DNA from: Candidatus Krumholzibacteriia bacterium
Lineage (GTDB): Bacteria; Krumholzibacteriota; Krumholzibacteriia; G020349025
Direction: 5' to 3'
DNA: 53,859 nt
NCBI GenBank assembly: GCA_035649275.1
Contig: DASRJW010000073.1
Coordinates: 1-53,859, forward strand
Position numbers and translations under genes: made by a program. Positions 25,175 to 33,914 of the stretch are shown in pieces. Position 1 is the stretch's first letter, and every line of letters begins with the position of its first letter. The notes beneath the pieces were generated by a model. That model made no database searches, had not been told where the DNA came from, and worked only from the letters and a program-made list of their open reading frames with translations.

Positions 25175-26203
25175 GTGGCGCGCATCCTGGTGACCGGCGG
25201 GGCCGGATTCATCGGCAGCAACTTCGTGGACTTCATGCTGCGCCAGCAGGCGGACGCCGAAGTCGTCGTCCTGGACAAGCTCACCTACGCAGGGAACGTG
25301 GAAAACCTGGCGCCGTGGCGCCAAGACCCGCGCCTGCGCTTCGTGCGCGGTGACATCGCCGACCGTGCCACGGTGCGCGAGGTCATGCAAGGCTGCGCTC
25401 TCGTCTACAACTTCGCCGCCGAAAGCCATGTGGACCGTTCACTCCAGGATGCCGAGGCGGTGGTGTGGACCAATGTGCGGGGCACGCAGGTGCTGCTCGA
25501 CGCCGCCCGGGAGCTGCAGGTGCAGCGGTACGTGCAGGTGTCCACCGACGAGGTCTACGGTAGCCGCGCCGAGGGCAAGAGCGACGAGGCCACGGCGCTG
25601 CGCCCCTCCAACCCCTACGCCGCCTGCAAGGCCGCCGGCGATCTCCTGGTGCTCGCCGCCGTCACCACCTGGAAGCTGCCGGCGCTGGTGACCCGCAGCA
25701 GCAACAACTACGGGCCGTACCAGCACCCGGAGAAGCTGGTGCCTCTGCACATCACGAACGCTCTCGAGGGCAAGCCGCTCCCGATCTATGGTGATGGGAA
25801 GAACGTGCGCGACTGGCTGTACGTGGAAGACCATTGCCGCGCCATCGAACTGGTCGGAAGGCAAGGGCGGAACGGCGAGATCTACAACATCGGCGGCGGC
25901 AACGAGCGACCGAACCTCTGGCTGGTGGATCGCATCGTCCAACACACCGGTTGCGACCCGGCGCTCAAGCAGTTCGTCCGCGATCGGCCGGGCCACGATT
26001 TCCGCTACGCCGTCGACGACGCCAAGGTGCGAGTCCTGGGCTGGCAGCCGCGCTGGAGCCTGGAGGAAGGTCTGGCGCAAACGGTGCGCTGGTATGCGGA
26101 GCACCGCGACTGGTGGGGACGCATCAAGAGCGGTGAGTTCGCCGCCTACTATCGCAGCCAGTATGCCGCCGGCGCGCCTCCCGAGCCGGAGAAGAACCCA
26201 TGA
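25175..26203 (+). CDS. rfbB: dTDP-glucose 4,6-dehydratase
   Basis: 342 residues, extended SDR family. It makes dTDP-4-keto-6-deoxyglucose, the branch point for rhamnose and other 6-deoxysugars. GGAGFIGSNF is the NAD+ motif; LDKLTYAGNVENL is the RmlB signature for dTDP-glucose; STDEVYG holds the active-site Thr-Asp-Glu; PYAACKA holds the Tyr and Lys; RSSNNYGPYQHPEKL and DWLYVEDHCRAI are further family blocks. GTG 25175 follows GGGGAGG. The next gene starts within its last codons (ATGA overlap). rmlA, rmlC and rmlD are not in the window, so the final sugar cannot be named. Confidence 0.92.
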   Translation: MARILVTGGAGFIGSNFVDFMLRQQADAEVVVLDKLTYAGNVENLAPWRQDPRLRFVRGDIADRATVREVMQGCALVYNFAAESHVDRSLQDAEAVVWTNVRGTQVLLDAARELQVQRYVQVSTDEVYGSRAEGKSDEATALRPSNPYAACKAAGDLLVLAAVTTWKLPALVTRSSNNYGPYQHPEKLVPLHITNALEGKPLPIYGDGKNVRDWLYVEDHCRAIELVGRQGRNGEIYNIGGGNERPNLWLVDRIVQHTGCDPALKQFVRDRPGHDFRYAVDDAKVRVLGWQPRWSLEEGLAQTVRWYAEHRDWWGRIKSGEFAAYYRSQYAAGAPPEPEKNP

Positions 26204-27342
26204 GGGCGGCCGGCGCGGCGGAGCGGGCCGAAGACGCCGGGGCCGGGCGCCGTCCGGCACTGCTCTCCGTCGTGGGGGCACGTCCCAACTTCATGAAGCT
26301 GGCACCGCTGGCCCGCGCGCTCCGGCAACGCCGCGACTGGCAGCATCGCATCGTGCACACAGGGCAACACTACGACGAGAACATGTCGCGAGTGTTCTTC
26401 GAGGAACTGGAGATCCCCGCTCCGGAGGTGCATCTCGGCGTCGGCTCCGGCAGCCACGCGCAGCAAACGGCGCGGGTGATGTTGGCCCTGGAAGAAGTGC
26501 TGCAGCGCCAGCCGCCCGACCTGGTGGTGGTGGTCGGCGACGTGAACTCGACGCTGGCTGCCACGCTGGTGGCGTGCAAGCTCGACATCCCGGTGGCGCA
26601 CGTCGAGGCCGGCCTGCGCAGCTTCGACCGCAGCATGCCGGAAGAGATCAATCGACTCCTCACCGATCAGATGGCCACCCTGCTGTTGACGCCGTCACCC
26701 GACGCCGACGCCAACCTGCGGCGCGAGGGCGTCGCGCCGGAGCGCATCCACTGGGTGGGCAATATCATGATCGACAGCCTGCTGCATGCTTTACCTCGGG
26801 CGCAGGCGACGCGCGCTTGGGAGCGCTACGGACTGGCGCCCGAGGGTTATGCCCTGGTGACCATGCATCGTCCCGCCAACGTGGACGACAAGAGGATGCT
26901 GCAAGATCTCCTGCAAGTGCTGGAGCGCCTGGCGGCGCGGCTGCCGGTGCTGTTCCCGGTGCACCCGCGGACACGCAAGATGATCGAGGAGTTCCGTCTG
27001 GAACCCGAGCAGGTGCAGCTCGTCGAGCCGGTGGGCTATCTCGATTTCCTCGCCCTGGAGGCGGCGGCCCGTCTGGTGCTCACCGACTCGGGGGGCATCC
27101 AGGAAGAAACCACGGTGTTGCGCGTTCCCTGTCTGACCTTGCGGCCGAACACCGAACGGCCGATCACGGTGAGCCAGGGGACGAACCACATCGTCGGGCG
27201 CGATCCTGAGCGCATCGGGGCCGCGGCGGAAGCGATCTTGAAGCAGCCGAAACCGCGCGGGGAAGCACCGGAGAAATGGGATGGGCAGACGGCGGAACGC
27301 ATCGTCGAGGTTTTCGACGCCTTTTTCGCGGCCAGGGCCTGA
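26200..27342 (+). CDS. wecB: UDP-N-acetylglucosamine 2-epimerase (non-hydrolysing)
   Basis: 380 residues, GT-B fold. It interconverts UDP-GlcNAc and UDP-ManNAc for surface glycans. Family blocks are GARPNFMKLAPLARAL, TGQHYDENMS, VVGDVNSTLA, HVEAGLRSFDRSMPEEINR, VTMHRPANVD and LTDSGGIQEET, including the conserved Asp, Glu, His and Arg residues of the active site. The ATG at 26200 overlaps the rfbB stop in an ATGA arrangement. The N-terminus has about 20 extra Ala/Gly/Arg-rich residues before the core, so a start inside this stretch is possible. Part of the ugd-rfbB-wecB transcript. Confidence 0.92.
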   Translation: MRAAGAAERAEDAGAGRRPALLSVVGARPNFMKLAPLARALRQRRDWQHRIVHTGQHYDENMSRVFFEELEIPAPEVHLGVGSGSHAQQTARVMLALEEVLQRQPPDLVVVVGDVNSTLAATLVACKLDIPVAHVEAGLRSFDRSMPEEINRLLTDQMATLLLTPSPDADANLRREGVAPERIHWVGNIMIDSLLHALPRAQATRAWERYGLAPEGYALVTMHRPANVDDKRMLQDLLQVLERLAARLPVLFPVHPRTRKMIEEFRLEPEQVQLVEPVGYLDFLALEAAARLVLTDSGGIQEETTVLRVPCLTLRPNTERPITVSQGTNHIVGRDPERIGAAAEAILKQPKPRGEAPEKWDGQTAERIVEVFDAFFAARA

Positions 27343-27437
27343 GCGGCTCTCCGATCGATGCGCGGCTCGACCGAGTCCAGGCAGGCTCCCGACACCGGGG
27401 GTACGCCAGTTGCAAAGGTGTGCGCAGGGTGGGGCAC

Positions 27438-27466
27438 TTGACGGAGGGGGAGTCCGAACCTAGACT
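27438..27466 (+). promoter_or_regulatory. Sigma70-type promoter ahead of the wecA-like gene
   Basis: TTGACG (27438-27443), exactly 17 bases, TAGACT (27461-27466). It lies about 100 bases upstream of the start at 27569, in the 226-base gap after wecB, so this gene may be expressed apart from the three before it. Confidence 0.65.
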
Positions 27467-27568
27467 TCCATCGTTCTGGCGGGGCCCACGCTCCGCGGCG
27501 GAACGCCTGCCCGAGGCTCTTCCCGCAAGCGTCGGAAAGCTGGTCCCATCGTCCGGGTAGGGTGCTTT

Positions 27569-28762
27569 TTGCCGTTTCCAGTCCTGGTTGCTCTCCTGCC
27601 ACTGGCTGTTGCCTTCTCGACCACACACCTCCTCGTACCTCAGGTGCGGCGCTTCGCCGTGCAGTGGAAGTTGGGCGACAAACCGAACGGCCGAAAACTG
27701 CACGCCCGAGCGATTCCGCACTTGGGCGGCGTGGCGATCTTCGCGGGTTTCTTCCTGGCCTTGCTGGCGCTCCTGGCCACGCCGTTCGGCATCCCGCAAG
27801 CGTCGCGCATCCTGGCGCTGCTGCCGGGTTTGCTCGTCGTCTTCGGCCTCGGGCTGGTGGACGACATGCGCGGACTCCGGGCGTCGGTGAAGCTGACCTA
27901 CCAGGTGCTGGGGGCGGTGTGCATCGTCGCCATGGGCGCGGGCTTGTGGCGCGGACCGGTGCTCGAGCCGTTCGCGCTCTTCGCGGTGGCCCTCAGCGTG
28001 TTCTGGTACGTCGGCGTCTGCAACTCCGTCAACCTGATCGACGGGCTCGATGGTCTGGCTGCAGGTCTCGCGGTGCTCGCGGCGACGGCGTTCCTCGCCG
28101 TCGGCGTCCGTCTCGGCGACGCGGCGGTGGTGCTCGTCGCCCTCAGTCTCATCGGGGCATTGCTCGCTTTCCTGCGTTTCAATTTCCATCCGGCCAAGAT
28201 CTTCATGGGCGACACGGGGAGCATGTTCTTAGGGTTCGTGCTGGCGTTCCTGGCCTGTCTGCTGGCGCCGCGCTTGGGGTTCTGGACCGCGCTCCTCGGC
28301 GGCGCCACCGTGCTCGGCGTGCCGATCCTGGATACAGTGACCGCGATCTGCCGCCGCCTCGTGGCCAAACAACACATCTTCAGCGCCGACGGCGAGCACA
28401 CCCATCACAAGCTGCTCCGGCTCGGCTTGTCGCACCGCGGCGCCGTGCTCTTGCTCTACGGCCTCGGTGCCGTCTTTGCCATTCTTGGCGGCGGGATCCT
28501 GCTAGGGCAGACGCGGCTCTTCCCCGTCGCCGTCGCCTTGGCGGTGGGCTTCTCCCTCGGGACGACGAGCGCGGCGCGCTGGTCGCGGCGCCAGCGCGCG
28601 GCGGCACCGGAAGCGGCTCCGGGGCCGGAGCCGTTGGGAATCCGGCCGGAGCCGGCGAGGGCCGAAAGCCGCGGGCTCGTGCGGGAGACGCCACCACGCG
28701 TCGAGCCGGCTCCCGTCGGCGAAGACATCCTGGCGACCCTGCCGCCGCGTCGGACCCGTTAG
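27569..28762 (+). CDS. Undecaprenyl-phosphate sugar-1-phosphate transferase (WecA/TagO-like)
   Basis: 397 residues with about ten to eleven membrane segments, glycosyltransferase family 4 (MraY/WecA). It should move GlcNAc-1-P or a related sugar phosphate to undecaprenyl phosphate, the first step of O-antigen, enterobacterial common antigen or teichoic-acid type polymers. Seen motifs: GLVDDMRGL (catalytic Asp pair, Mg2+), NSVNLIDGLDGLAAG, FMGDTGSMFLGF and the cytoplasmic HTHHKLLRLGLSHR loop typical of WecA rather than MraY. The C-terminal 70 residues are a Pro/Ala/Arg-rich tail not usual for the family. The start is TTG 27569, preceded by AGGGTG. It completes the polysaccharide cluster and converges with the next gene 22 bases away. 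Confidence 0.88.
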   Translation: MPFPVLVALLPLAVAFSTTHLLVPQVRRFAVQWKLGDKPNGRKLHARAIPHLGGVAIFAGFFLALLALLATPFGIPQASRILALLPGLLVVFGLGLVDDMRGLRASVKLTYQVLGAVCIVAMGAGLWRGPVLEPFALFAVALSVFWYVGVCNSVNLIDGLDGLAAGLAVLAATAFLAVGVRLGDAAVVLVALSLIGALLAFLRFNFHPAKIFMGDTGSMFLGFVLAFLACLLAPRLGFWTALLGGATVLGVPILDTVTAICRRLVAKQHIFSADGEHTHHKLLRLGLSHRGAVLLLYGLGAVFAILGGGILLGQTRLFPVAVALAVGFSLGTTSAARWSRRQRAAAPEAAPGPEPLGIRPEPARAESRGLVRETPPRVEPAPVGEDILATLPPRRTR

Positions 28763-28784
28763 AAACGCCTCAGATCTCCAGCAC

Positions 28785-29999
28785 TCAGATCGCCCAATAG
28801 CGCGCTTCCGCACCGCCGCCTGCCATGAGCACGAGGGCGCGAGTGCGGAGCGCGTGCAAGTGTCGCAGCGCCGTGCGCCGTGGCAGGCGGAGCGCCCGCG
28901 CCAGCTCTTGGCTGCGCGAGCCGGGATGTTCGGAGAGCTCTCCCAGGAGGCGCGCCTGCGTCGGGTGCAGCGGTTCCGGGGCATGCAGGTGCACGAAACG
29001 GCGCGCCGTCAAGCTGCAACCGCGGCTCCCAAGACGGAGCAGCCTGCCGGCGTCGTGCGCCGCCAGATGGGCTTGCAGAGCGGCAGCGCGTTGCCGCGCT
29101 GCTGCCGGTTCGGGGAGCGCCAGAGCTCGCTGCAGCGCCGCCCATTCGAGCCGCCGCGAGGGCGCGGTGACCAGGAGCTTCCACACTTCCCAGACTTCCG
29201 GGACCGCGGCGAAGTGCACCGCCCGCTCCTCTGCGCGCATGCTGCGGCGTTCCAGGAGCTGCATGCGGCGTAGATCGACCCAGAGCTGCCACGGCTCGCG
29301 CTCCAAGTCGCCGAGCTCGGCGCGCGACATGGCGCGCCAGGGCCGGCGCCAATCCTCCACCAGCGCCACCGGTGCGCCGTGCAGCAGGCCGGCCATGGCT
29401 TGATGCCAACGCCGCAGCGCCGCGAGCTGGGAGGAGGAAACGTAGGGGTGCGCGGCACGCGCCGCGCCGGCGGCGGCAGCGAGCTCTCCAGCATAGAGGG
29501 CGCGCTCGCAGGCCAGCAGGTGGAGGGTGGCGTGCACCGCGGCGGGATGGCGGCGCAGCAGGCGCTGCTGCAGGCGCTCCACCTCGGCGGGCGTCACGAG
29601 GACCCCGCGCCGCAGGCGCAAGCGCAGCAGCGAGGCATCGAGGACCAGCTTCGTGGGCTCGTCGCTCACGTGCCGGCGCAAGCGCGACAGCCACGGGATG
29701 GCGCCGGCGAAGCTGCGTTGCTGCATGCGCATCTCGACGCTGGCGAGCGTCGCCGCCAGGGCGATGGAGACATCGGCGTGAGCGAGCAGCGGCCGCAGGA
29801 GCGACCGCGCCCGGGGCCGCTCGCCGGACTCCGCCGCCGCCAGACCCCGCACCAGGCGCACGACATCCGCGGTGAGCGCATCGTCGCGCTCGCTCGACCC
29901 CAGCAGTTGCAGGGCTCGCGCCGCATCCCCGGCGTGCACCGCCAGCAAAGCGTCCACGATCCGGGGCGGGAGGAGACGCTCGGGTTTCTGCCAGACCAT
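28785..29999 (-). CDS. Helical-repeat protein with C-terminal winged-helix domain
   Basis: 404 residues, no signal peptide or membrane segment. Residues 1-330 are alpha-helical, rich in Ala, Leu and Arg, with TPR-like helix pairs (ALLAVHAGDAARALQLLGSS). The last 60 residues read as a winged helix-turn-helix of ArsR/MarR type: ARLLGELSEHPGSRSQELAR, LRLPRRTALRHLHALRTRAL. This suggests a cytoplasmic transcription regulator whose helical part senses or binds a partner; the target is unknown. ATG 29999 was chosen since upstream sequence looks non-coding, although the frame stays open to 30134. No convincing ribosome site or promoter is visible in the 149 bases 30000-30148. Confidence 0.65.
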   Translation of the reverse strand: MVWQKPERLLPPRIVDALLAVHAGDAARALQLLGSSERDDALTADVVRLVRGLAAAESGERPRARSLLRPLLAHADVSIALAATLASVEMRMQQRSFAGAIPWLSRLRRHVSDEPTKLVLDASLLRLRLRRGVLVTPAEVERLQQRLLRRHPAAVHATLHLLACERALYAGELAAAAGAARAAHPYVSSSQLAALRRWHQAMAGLLHGAPVALVEDWRRPWRAMSRAELGDLEREPWQLWVDLRRMQLLERRSMRAEERAVHFAAVPEVWEVWKLLVTAPSRRLEWAALQRALALPEPAAARQRAAALQAHLAAHDAGRLLRLGSRGCSLTARRFVHLHAPEPLHPTQARLLGELSEHPGSRSQELARALRLPRRTALRHLHALRTRALVLMAGGGAEARYWAI

Positions 30000-30148
30000 G
30001 GCGCTCGTGCCCGTCCAGAGCGGAGTTGCCAACTGCGAGAGGATTCCGGCGGGGAAGATAGCAGGAAAAACCCGGGCCGACGTGCCCCGCGCATCGGTGG
30101 ACGCGCGGGGCTCCGGAGTGTGGCGGGGACCCAAGCCTGCCCAGGACT

Positions 30149-31570
30149 CTAGTGAACCACGACCAGCTTGCGTGGGGTGGCGATCCCCTCGGGCCGGGTG
30201 ACGGCGAAGTAGACGCCCGCCGGGACGAGGCTGCCGGTGGCATCACGCCCATCCCAGGAGGTGCGGTTCATGCCCGCGGTGAGCTCGCGCTGACCGAGGT
30301 CGCGCACCATGCGGCCGCGGGCGTCGAGAACGAGCAACGCCACCGGGATCGTACGGGGCGACTGCAGCACCAGCTGCGTTCCGGTGCGGACGGGGTTGGG
30401 GAATGCGTCGAGGGAGACGAAGGGCGCGCCGCCGGCGCCGACGACGTCGGAGGTGTCATCGGTGAAGACGGCGTACCGCACCTGTCCAGTCCCCACGCTC
30501 GGGCTGTGAAAGCTCAAGTGCGGGAACCCAGAGCTGTCCAGGGCCAGACTGGTCCAGGGGCCTTGGGGGCCGAACTCGTCCACCGGCACCGGCACCCAGT
30601 AGGTCCCGCCCTCGCCATTCTTCACCGCGTACATCACCTTGGCGGTGAAGGAATCGTAGTAGCCGAGGTGCGGGATGTCCTGGGCATCGACCCGGAGTGA
30701 GAGGAAAGAGCCGTGCAGCTCGGCGCCGAGGGCGGTGGCGATGCCGTTGTTCCAGGTCGACAACGACTTGTTGGCGTATTTGGTTTTGTTGACGTTCTGG
30801 TCGTAGTAGGCGAGGTGCGGATTCCCTTGGCTGTCGAGATCCAAGCTGATCTGCACGGGGAACACGGGGCCGACACCGCTCGGGGTCTCGAAGCTCCAAG
30901 TGCCGCCGGATTTGGAGGCATAGCGCACCCGGAAAGTGGTCAGGTCCTGGTAGGCGATGCGCGGGTTGTCCTGGGCGTCGAGGGCGAGGGAGCTGTAGGC
31001 ACCCACGTTGCCCGTGGTCTCCACCGTCTCGACCGTCCAGTTGCCGCCGGAGCGGCGGGCGTACTTCAAATTGCCGTTGGTGTTGTCGTAGTAGCTGATG
31101 TGCGGGTTCCCCTGGGAATCGAGGGCGATCGAGGTGTACTCGCCGACGTTTCCCGCGGTGTCGATACTCTGCCGGGTCCAGACTCCGCCGCTCCGGGTGG
31201 CGTACTTGAGGTCGCCCACCGGAGCGCCGTTGGGGTCGAGGAAGTAGTTGTAGCTGATGTGCGGATTCCCTTGGCTGTCTACGCTCAAGGAAACCCAGCG
31301 CCCGGTGTCGCCGGTGGTGTCGACGATGGTAGTGATCCAGGCTCCGCCGGACTTCTCGGAGTAGAGGAGATCCCGCCCCGTGCCCTCGTAGTAGGCGATC
31401 CGCGCCTGGTTCTGGGCGTTGAGCGCGATCGCGGTGGCGTTGTGTCCCTGCTCGAATCCCGAGGCCTGGACGGACTGGACGCCCCAGGTGGCGGCGGCGG
31501 TCGGCCGGGCAGCGACCACGGAGAGCAGGGGGAGAAGGGCGAAGAAAACGACCTGGCGGCGGCTGAGCAC
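30149..31570 (-). CDS. Secreted repeat protein (propeller-like) with FlgD-like C-terminal domain
   Basis: 473 residues. GTG 31570 is preceded by GGAGG at good spacing and opens a signal peptide (SRRQVVFFALLPLLSVVAARP). Residues about 35-375 contain six to seven copies of a unit with the core S-L-A-L-D-S-Q-G-N-P-H-I-S-Y-Y-D followed by K-Y-A-x-R-S-G-G-x-W, a pattern suggesting blades of a beta-propeller. The last 85 residues form a FlgD-like Ig domain (PVALLVLDARGRMVRDLG, SWDGRDATG, PAGVYFA) like that of the 12-1970 protein, a typical C-terminal export domain in this kind of genome. Function beyond secretion and ligand binding is unknown. It has a good promoter upstream at 31640-31669. Confidence 0.83.
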   Translation of the reverse strand: MLSRRQVVFFALLPLLSVVAARPTAAATWGVQSVQASGFEQGHNATAIALNAQNQARIAYYEGTGRDLLYSEKSGGAWITTIVDTTGDTGRWVSLSVDSQGNPHISYNYFLDPNGAPVGDLKYATRSGGVWTRQSIDTAGNVGEYTSIALDSQGNPHISYYDNTNGNLKYARRSGGNWTVETVETTGNVGAYSSLALDAQDNPRIAYQDLTTFRVRYASKSGGTWSFETPSGVGPVFPVQISLDLDSQGNPHLAYYDQNVNKTKYANKSLSTWNNGIATALGAELHGSFLSLRVDAQDIPHLGYYDSFTAKVMYAVKNGEGGTYWVPVPVDEFGPQGPWTSLALDSSGFPHLSFHSPSVGTGQVRYAVFTDDTSDVVGAGGAPFVSLDAFPNPVRTGTQLVLQSPRTIPVALLVLDARGRMVRDLGQRELTAGMNRTSWDGRDATGSLVPAGVYFAVTRPEGIATPRKLVVVH

Positions 31571-31639
31571 GGCAACCTCCTGCAAAGCTGTGATGCGGTC
31601 GGTCAGCCTCGACATCGATGCGGCGATCCACCCCATTCG

Positions 31640-31669
31640 ATTATCGGCGATCCTCCGGAACCGGAGCAA
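31640..31669 (-). promoter_or_regulatory. Candidate promoter for the secreted propeller-like gene
   Basis: On the minus strand TTGCTC (31669-31664), 18-base spacer, GATAAT (31645-31640), about 70 bases upstream of GTG 31570. The rest of the 343-base divergent gap (31571-31913) shows no convincing promoter for the plus-strand protease gene; a TAAACT near 31856 lacks a -35. Confidence 0.55.
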
Positions 31670-31913
31670 CCCGACTGCCCTCCTCGGCGACGACATCGAT
31701 GCCTCGAGGCTGAACCGGTTTGCATTCTGGGTCGCGGAGCGCGGGCGGCGGAGGCGGAGAGAATAACGCTTCGACGTTGCCCTGCCAAGGGGCTGCGGGA
31801 AGCCGAGGTGCGCTCGCGCTCAGAGACGTCGAGAGCTCTGCGCGTCGCTACCAGGTAAACTCCGACACGCTTCCCGGTGGCGCCCTCCTGTATCGAAGCG
31901 ACACACTAGGACC

Positions 31914-32543
31914 ATGCGTACGGGCATCGCGGTTCTCTGGGCCCTCGCATCGGGGCCCGTGGTGGCGCTCCTGCTGCACGGGCAGGCGGCTGCCTGGGTG
32001 ACGATGCTGGGCTATCAAGCAGCGTGCGCGCTCGCGGCCGCGGCAGCGGGAGGCAGGCTGGGAACGCGGCCACCGGCACCAGCACTCCTCGCGGTGGCGG
32101 CGCTCACCACGATCGCCGTCTTCGCTCTCGGGGCCGGGGCGCGCTGGCTCGGTGTCGCACCGCCCGTCCCACCGCTCTGGAAGTCCTGGGGTCTCGCGCC
32201 GCCCACGGACGTTTGTTTGCTCGGCCTCTACGTGCTCCTCAATCCCTGGCTGGAGGAATGGTTCTGGCGCGGCACGCTTCTGGGTGCCGCGGTGAAACGT
32301 CCGCTGGGGCGTGCGGGGGCGGTGTCACTTTCCGTCGTTGGCTTCATACCGCTCCACCTCGTTTTTCTCCTCCCCAGCTTCGGTGTGACACGGGGCCTGC
32401 TCTTCGCTGGCGGTGTTCTCGTCGCGGCGAGTCTCTGGGCGGCGCTGCACGAACGCCATGGTCACGCCTGGTGGTCGGCGGCAAGCCATCTGGGTGCCGA
32501 TCTCGGTGTGGTGCTCCTCTACCTGTTCTTCCTGCGGCATTGA
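31914..32543 (+). CDS. CPBP-family intramembrane protease
   Basis: 209 residues, about six membrane helices. The CPBP (Rce1-like, glutamic) protease motifs are present: motif 1 E-E-x-x-x-R in PWLEEWFWRGTLL (residues near 108-116), motif 2 histidine in GFIPLHLVFLL, and motif 3 H-x-x-x-D in SAASHLGADLG close to the C-terminus. Bacterial CPBP proteins cleave or chaperone membrane peptides, some in bacteriocin immunity; no such partner is encoded nearby. ATG 31914 begins the first hydrophobic helix. The gene stands alone, divergent from the propeller-like protein and convergent with the gene at 32620. Confidence 0.83.
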   Translation: MRTGIAVLWALASGPVVALLLHGQAAAWVTMLGYQAACALAAAAAGGRLGTRPPAPALLAVAALTTIAVFALGAGARWLGVAPPVPPLWKSWGLAPPTDVCLLGLYVLLNPWLEEWFWRGTLLGAAVKRPLGRAGAVSLSVVGFIPLHLVFLLPSFGVTRGLLFAGGVLVAASLWAALHERHGHAWWSAASHLGADLGVVLLYLFFLRH

Positions 32544-32565
32544 GGGAGGGAGCAGAGGGAGGGGG

Positions 32566-32598
32566 AAAAAAGAGAGGGCTCCCGCAGGAGCCCTCTCT
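32566..32598 (-). terminator. Strong rho-independent terminator for the 32620-33456 gene
   Basis: Read on the minus strand, AGAGAGGGCTCC, loop TGCG and GGAGCCCTCTCT form a perfect 12-bp stem directly followed by six T bases. It starts about 20 bases after the stop codon. On the plus strand it lacks a T-tract, so it mainly serves the minus-strand gene. Confidence 0.9.
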
Positions 32599-32619
32599 CG
32601 TTCGGCCCAGACAGACGGA

Positions 32620-33456
32620 CTACCGATACAGGGCCTTCATCTGGCTCCACGTGGCTTCGCTGGCGACGGCCGCGCTGGGAGCGGTCTTCCCGGGCGCTGG
32701 GCTGCAAGCGCCGACGCCAGGGCTGGTGGGATCGTTGATGGCGAACGAGCCGCTCGTCGAGCAGGTGGCGACGTTCGGGCACGGCGGACGGCCAGGCGTA
32801 CCGCAGCCCGGGATGATCGGCGCCGGGCAGAGGGTGAGGTTGTCACCCAAGCACACCTTGGTGAACACCGGAGCGTCGCACACCGTGAACAGCGGGCAGC
32901 GGAACAACGGGTTCGAGGGATCGTTGTGCCGCCCCCCCGCCAAGTGGATCTCTCCCGGCAGGGCTTCAGCGCCGCACGGAGTGGTGGGAATCACGATGAG
33001 AGTGGCGAGCAGCACGCGACCCGCGCTGCCACCGGTCTGGCACGTATCCCACACCATGTTCTGGCCGCGCGGGGCCGGATCCGGCGGGAAGAAGGCGTTG
33101 CCCAGGACCGTCGTCGCCGGAGCGGGGACTTCGATGAAGAAGTAACCCGGATCCGGAGCGTTGGTCGGTCCGTAGGTGCCGGCGTACTCGACACCCGAGA
33201 TGCCACTGGCGCTCGCGCCCTTCAATTCGGCGTAGACCTTGATCACGGGAGGCTGACACACACCCCAGGGCGATTTGCCGTTGGGGCTGGAGTTGTTGAA
33301 CACGATCTTCCAGAACGTGCACTCGTCCCCCGTATGGCCACCCCCGGTGCCGACCACCTGGGACACCATCAGGATGTCACCATCCGAGGCCCAGGCGTTG
33401 AAGGAAACCAGCGCGAGGAGCGCTGGCACGAGAACCAAAGCAAGCTGTCTTTTCAT
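32620..33456 (-). CDS. Secreted cysteine-rich protein of the WSxxKxLYR-tail family (third member)
   Basis: 278 residues with a signal peptide (MKRQLALVLVPALLALVSFNAWA) and a GGAGG before the ATG at 33456. It is a distant homologue of the proteins at 6971 and 8226. Shared landmarks in the same order are GISGVEYAG against GIEFSV, NMVWDTCQ against NVVWPECQ, and PLFTVCDAPVFTK against PLFTQCDVPYFTK. It ends in E-A-T-W-S-Q-M-K-A-L-Y-R. It has about a dozen cysteines, probably in disulphides after export. Its own promoter and a very strong terminator make it a well-defined single gene, perhaps highly expressed. Function unknown. Confidence 0.85.
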   Translation of the reverse strand: MKRQLALVLVPALLALVSFNAWASDGDILMVSQVVGTGGGHTGDECTFWKIVFNNSSPNGKSPWGVCQPPVIKVYAELKGASASGISGVEYAGTYGPTNAPDPGYFFIEVPAPATTVLGNAFFPPDPAPRGQNMVWDTCQTGGSAGRVLLATLIVIPTTPCGAEALPGEIHLAGGRHNDPSNPLFRCPLFTVCDAPVFTKVCLGDNLTLCPAPIIPGCGTPGRPPCPNVATCSTSGSFAINDPTSPGVGACSPAPGKTAPSAAVASEATWSQMKALYR

Positions 33457-33567
33457 GAGAGGTCCTCCATTCCGTGGCGGCATCGTCGTCTGGGCCCACC
33501 TGCTCGCTGCAGAGGCACTCCTGCGTACCTGAGCGGCGCCCGTCTCGGATCTCTAAGGGGGCGCCTT

Positions 33568-33597
33568 ATTCTGTTCTTCCGGAGGGTCGGCCGTCAA
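33568..33597 (-). promoter_or_regulatory. Candidate promoter for the third WSxxKxLYR family gene
   Basis: On the minus strand TTGACG (33597-33592), 18-base spacer, CAGAAT (33573-33568), about 110 bases before the ATG at 33456. The -35 is near consensus. Confidence 0.55.
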
Positions 33598-33644
33598 GTG
33601 CGCTCTCTGCCCGGCGGCGTTATTTCGCGGTCGCGGCGACACTT

Positions 33645-33685
33645 GCGCTCCGAAGGGAGCGCCCGCCGCACCCGACGTGGGTGCG
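33645..33685. other. Two adjacent hairpins in the 33457-33914 gap
   Basis: GCGCTCC (33645-33651)/GGAGCGC (33656-33662) with loop GAAG, and CGCACCC (33667-33673)/GGGTGCG (33679-33685) with loop GACGT. Both stems are perfect 7-mers four bases apart. There is no T-tract. They may be structured RNA, protein-binding sites or chance. A further CCACGGCG/CGCCGTGG pair lies at 33865-33900 just after miaB and could help end that transcript. Otherwise the 458-base gap holds only the promoter noted above. Confidence 0.4.
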
Positions 33686-33914
33686 GTGGTTCCCAGTTTC
33701 TGAACGGTTCGAGCGCTTCGGGCGGCAGGGCCCTGGCATCGGCTGTACCGGCCAGCGGGTGCCGACCATCCTGCCGGGGCGGGAGCGTTTGGCGACGGAT
33801 CCAGCCGCCATGACGCAGGCCTGACGCAGAAAGGCAGGCGTGCCGCCAGTGAGTGCGCCGGAAGCCACGGCGCTGCCGCGATCCCTTTCCCCCGCCGTGG
33901 TGGAATTACCCCAG

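Noticed and set aside
27343-27568. Small open frames between wecB and the wecA-like gene (such as 27276-27560)
   Set aside because: No ribosome site or domain; the region contains a good promoter instead.
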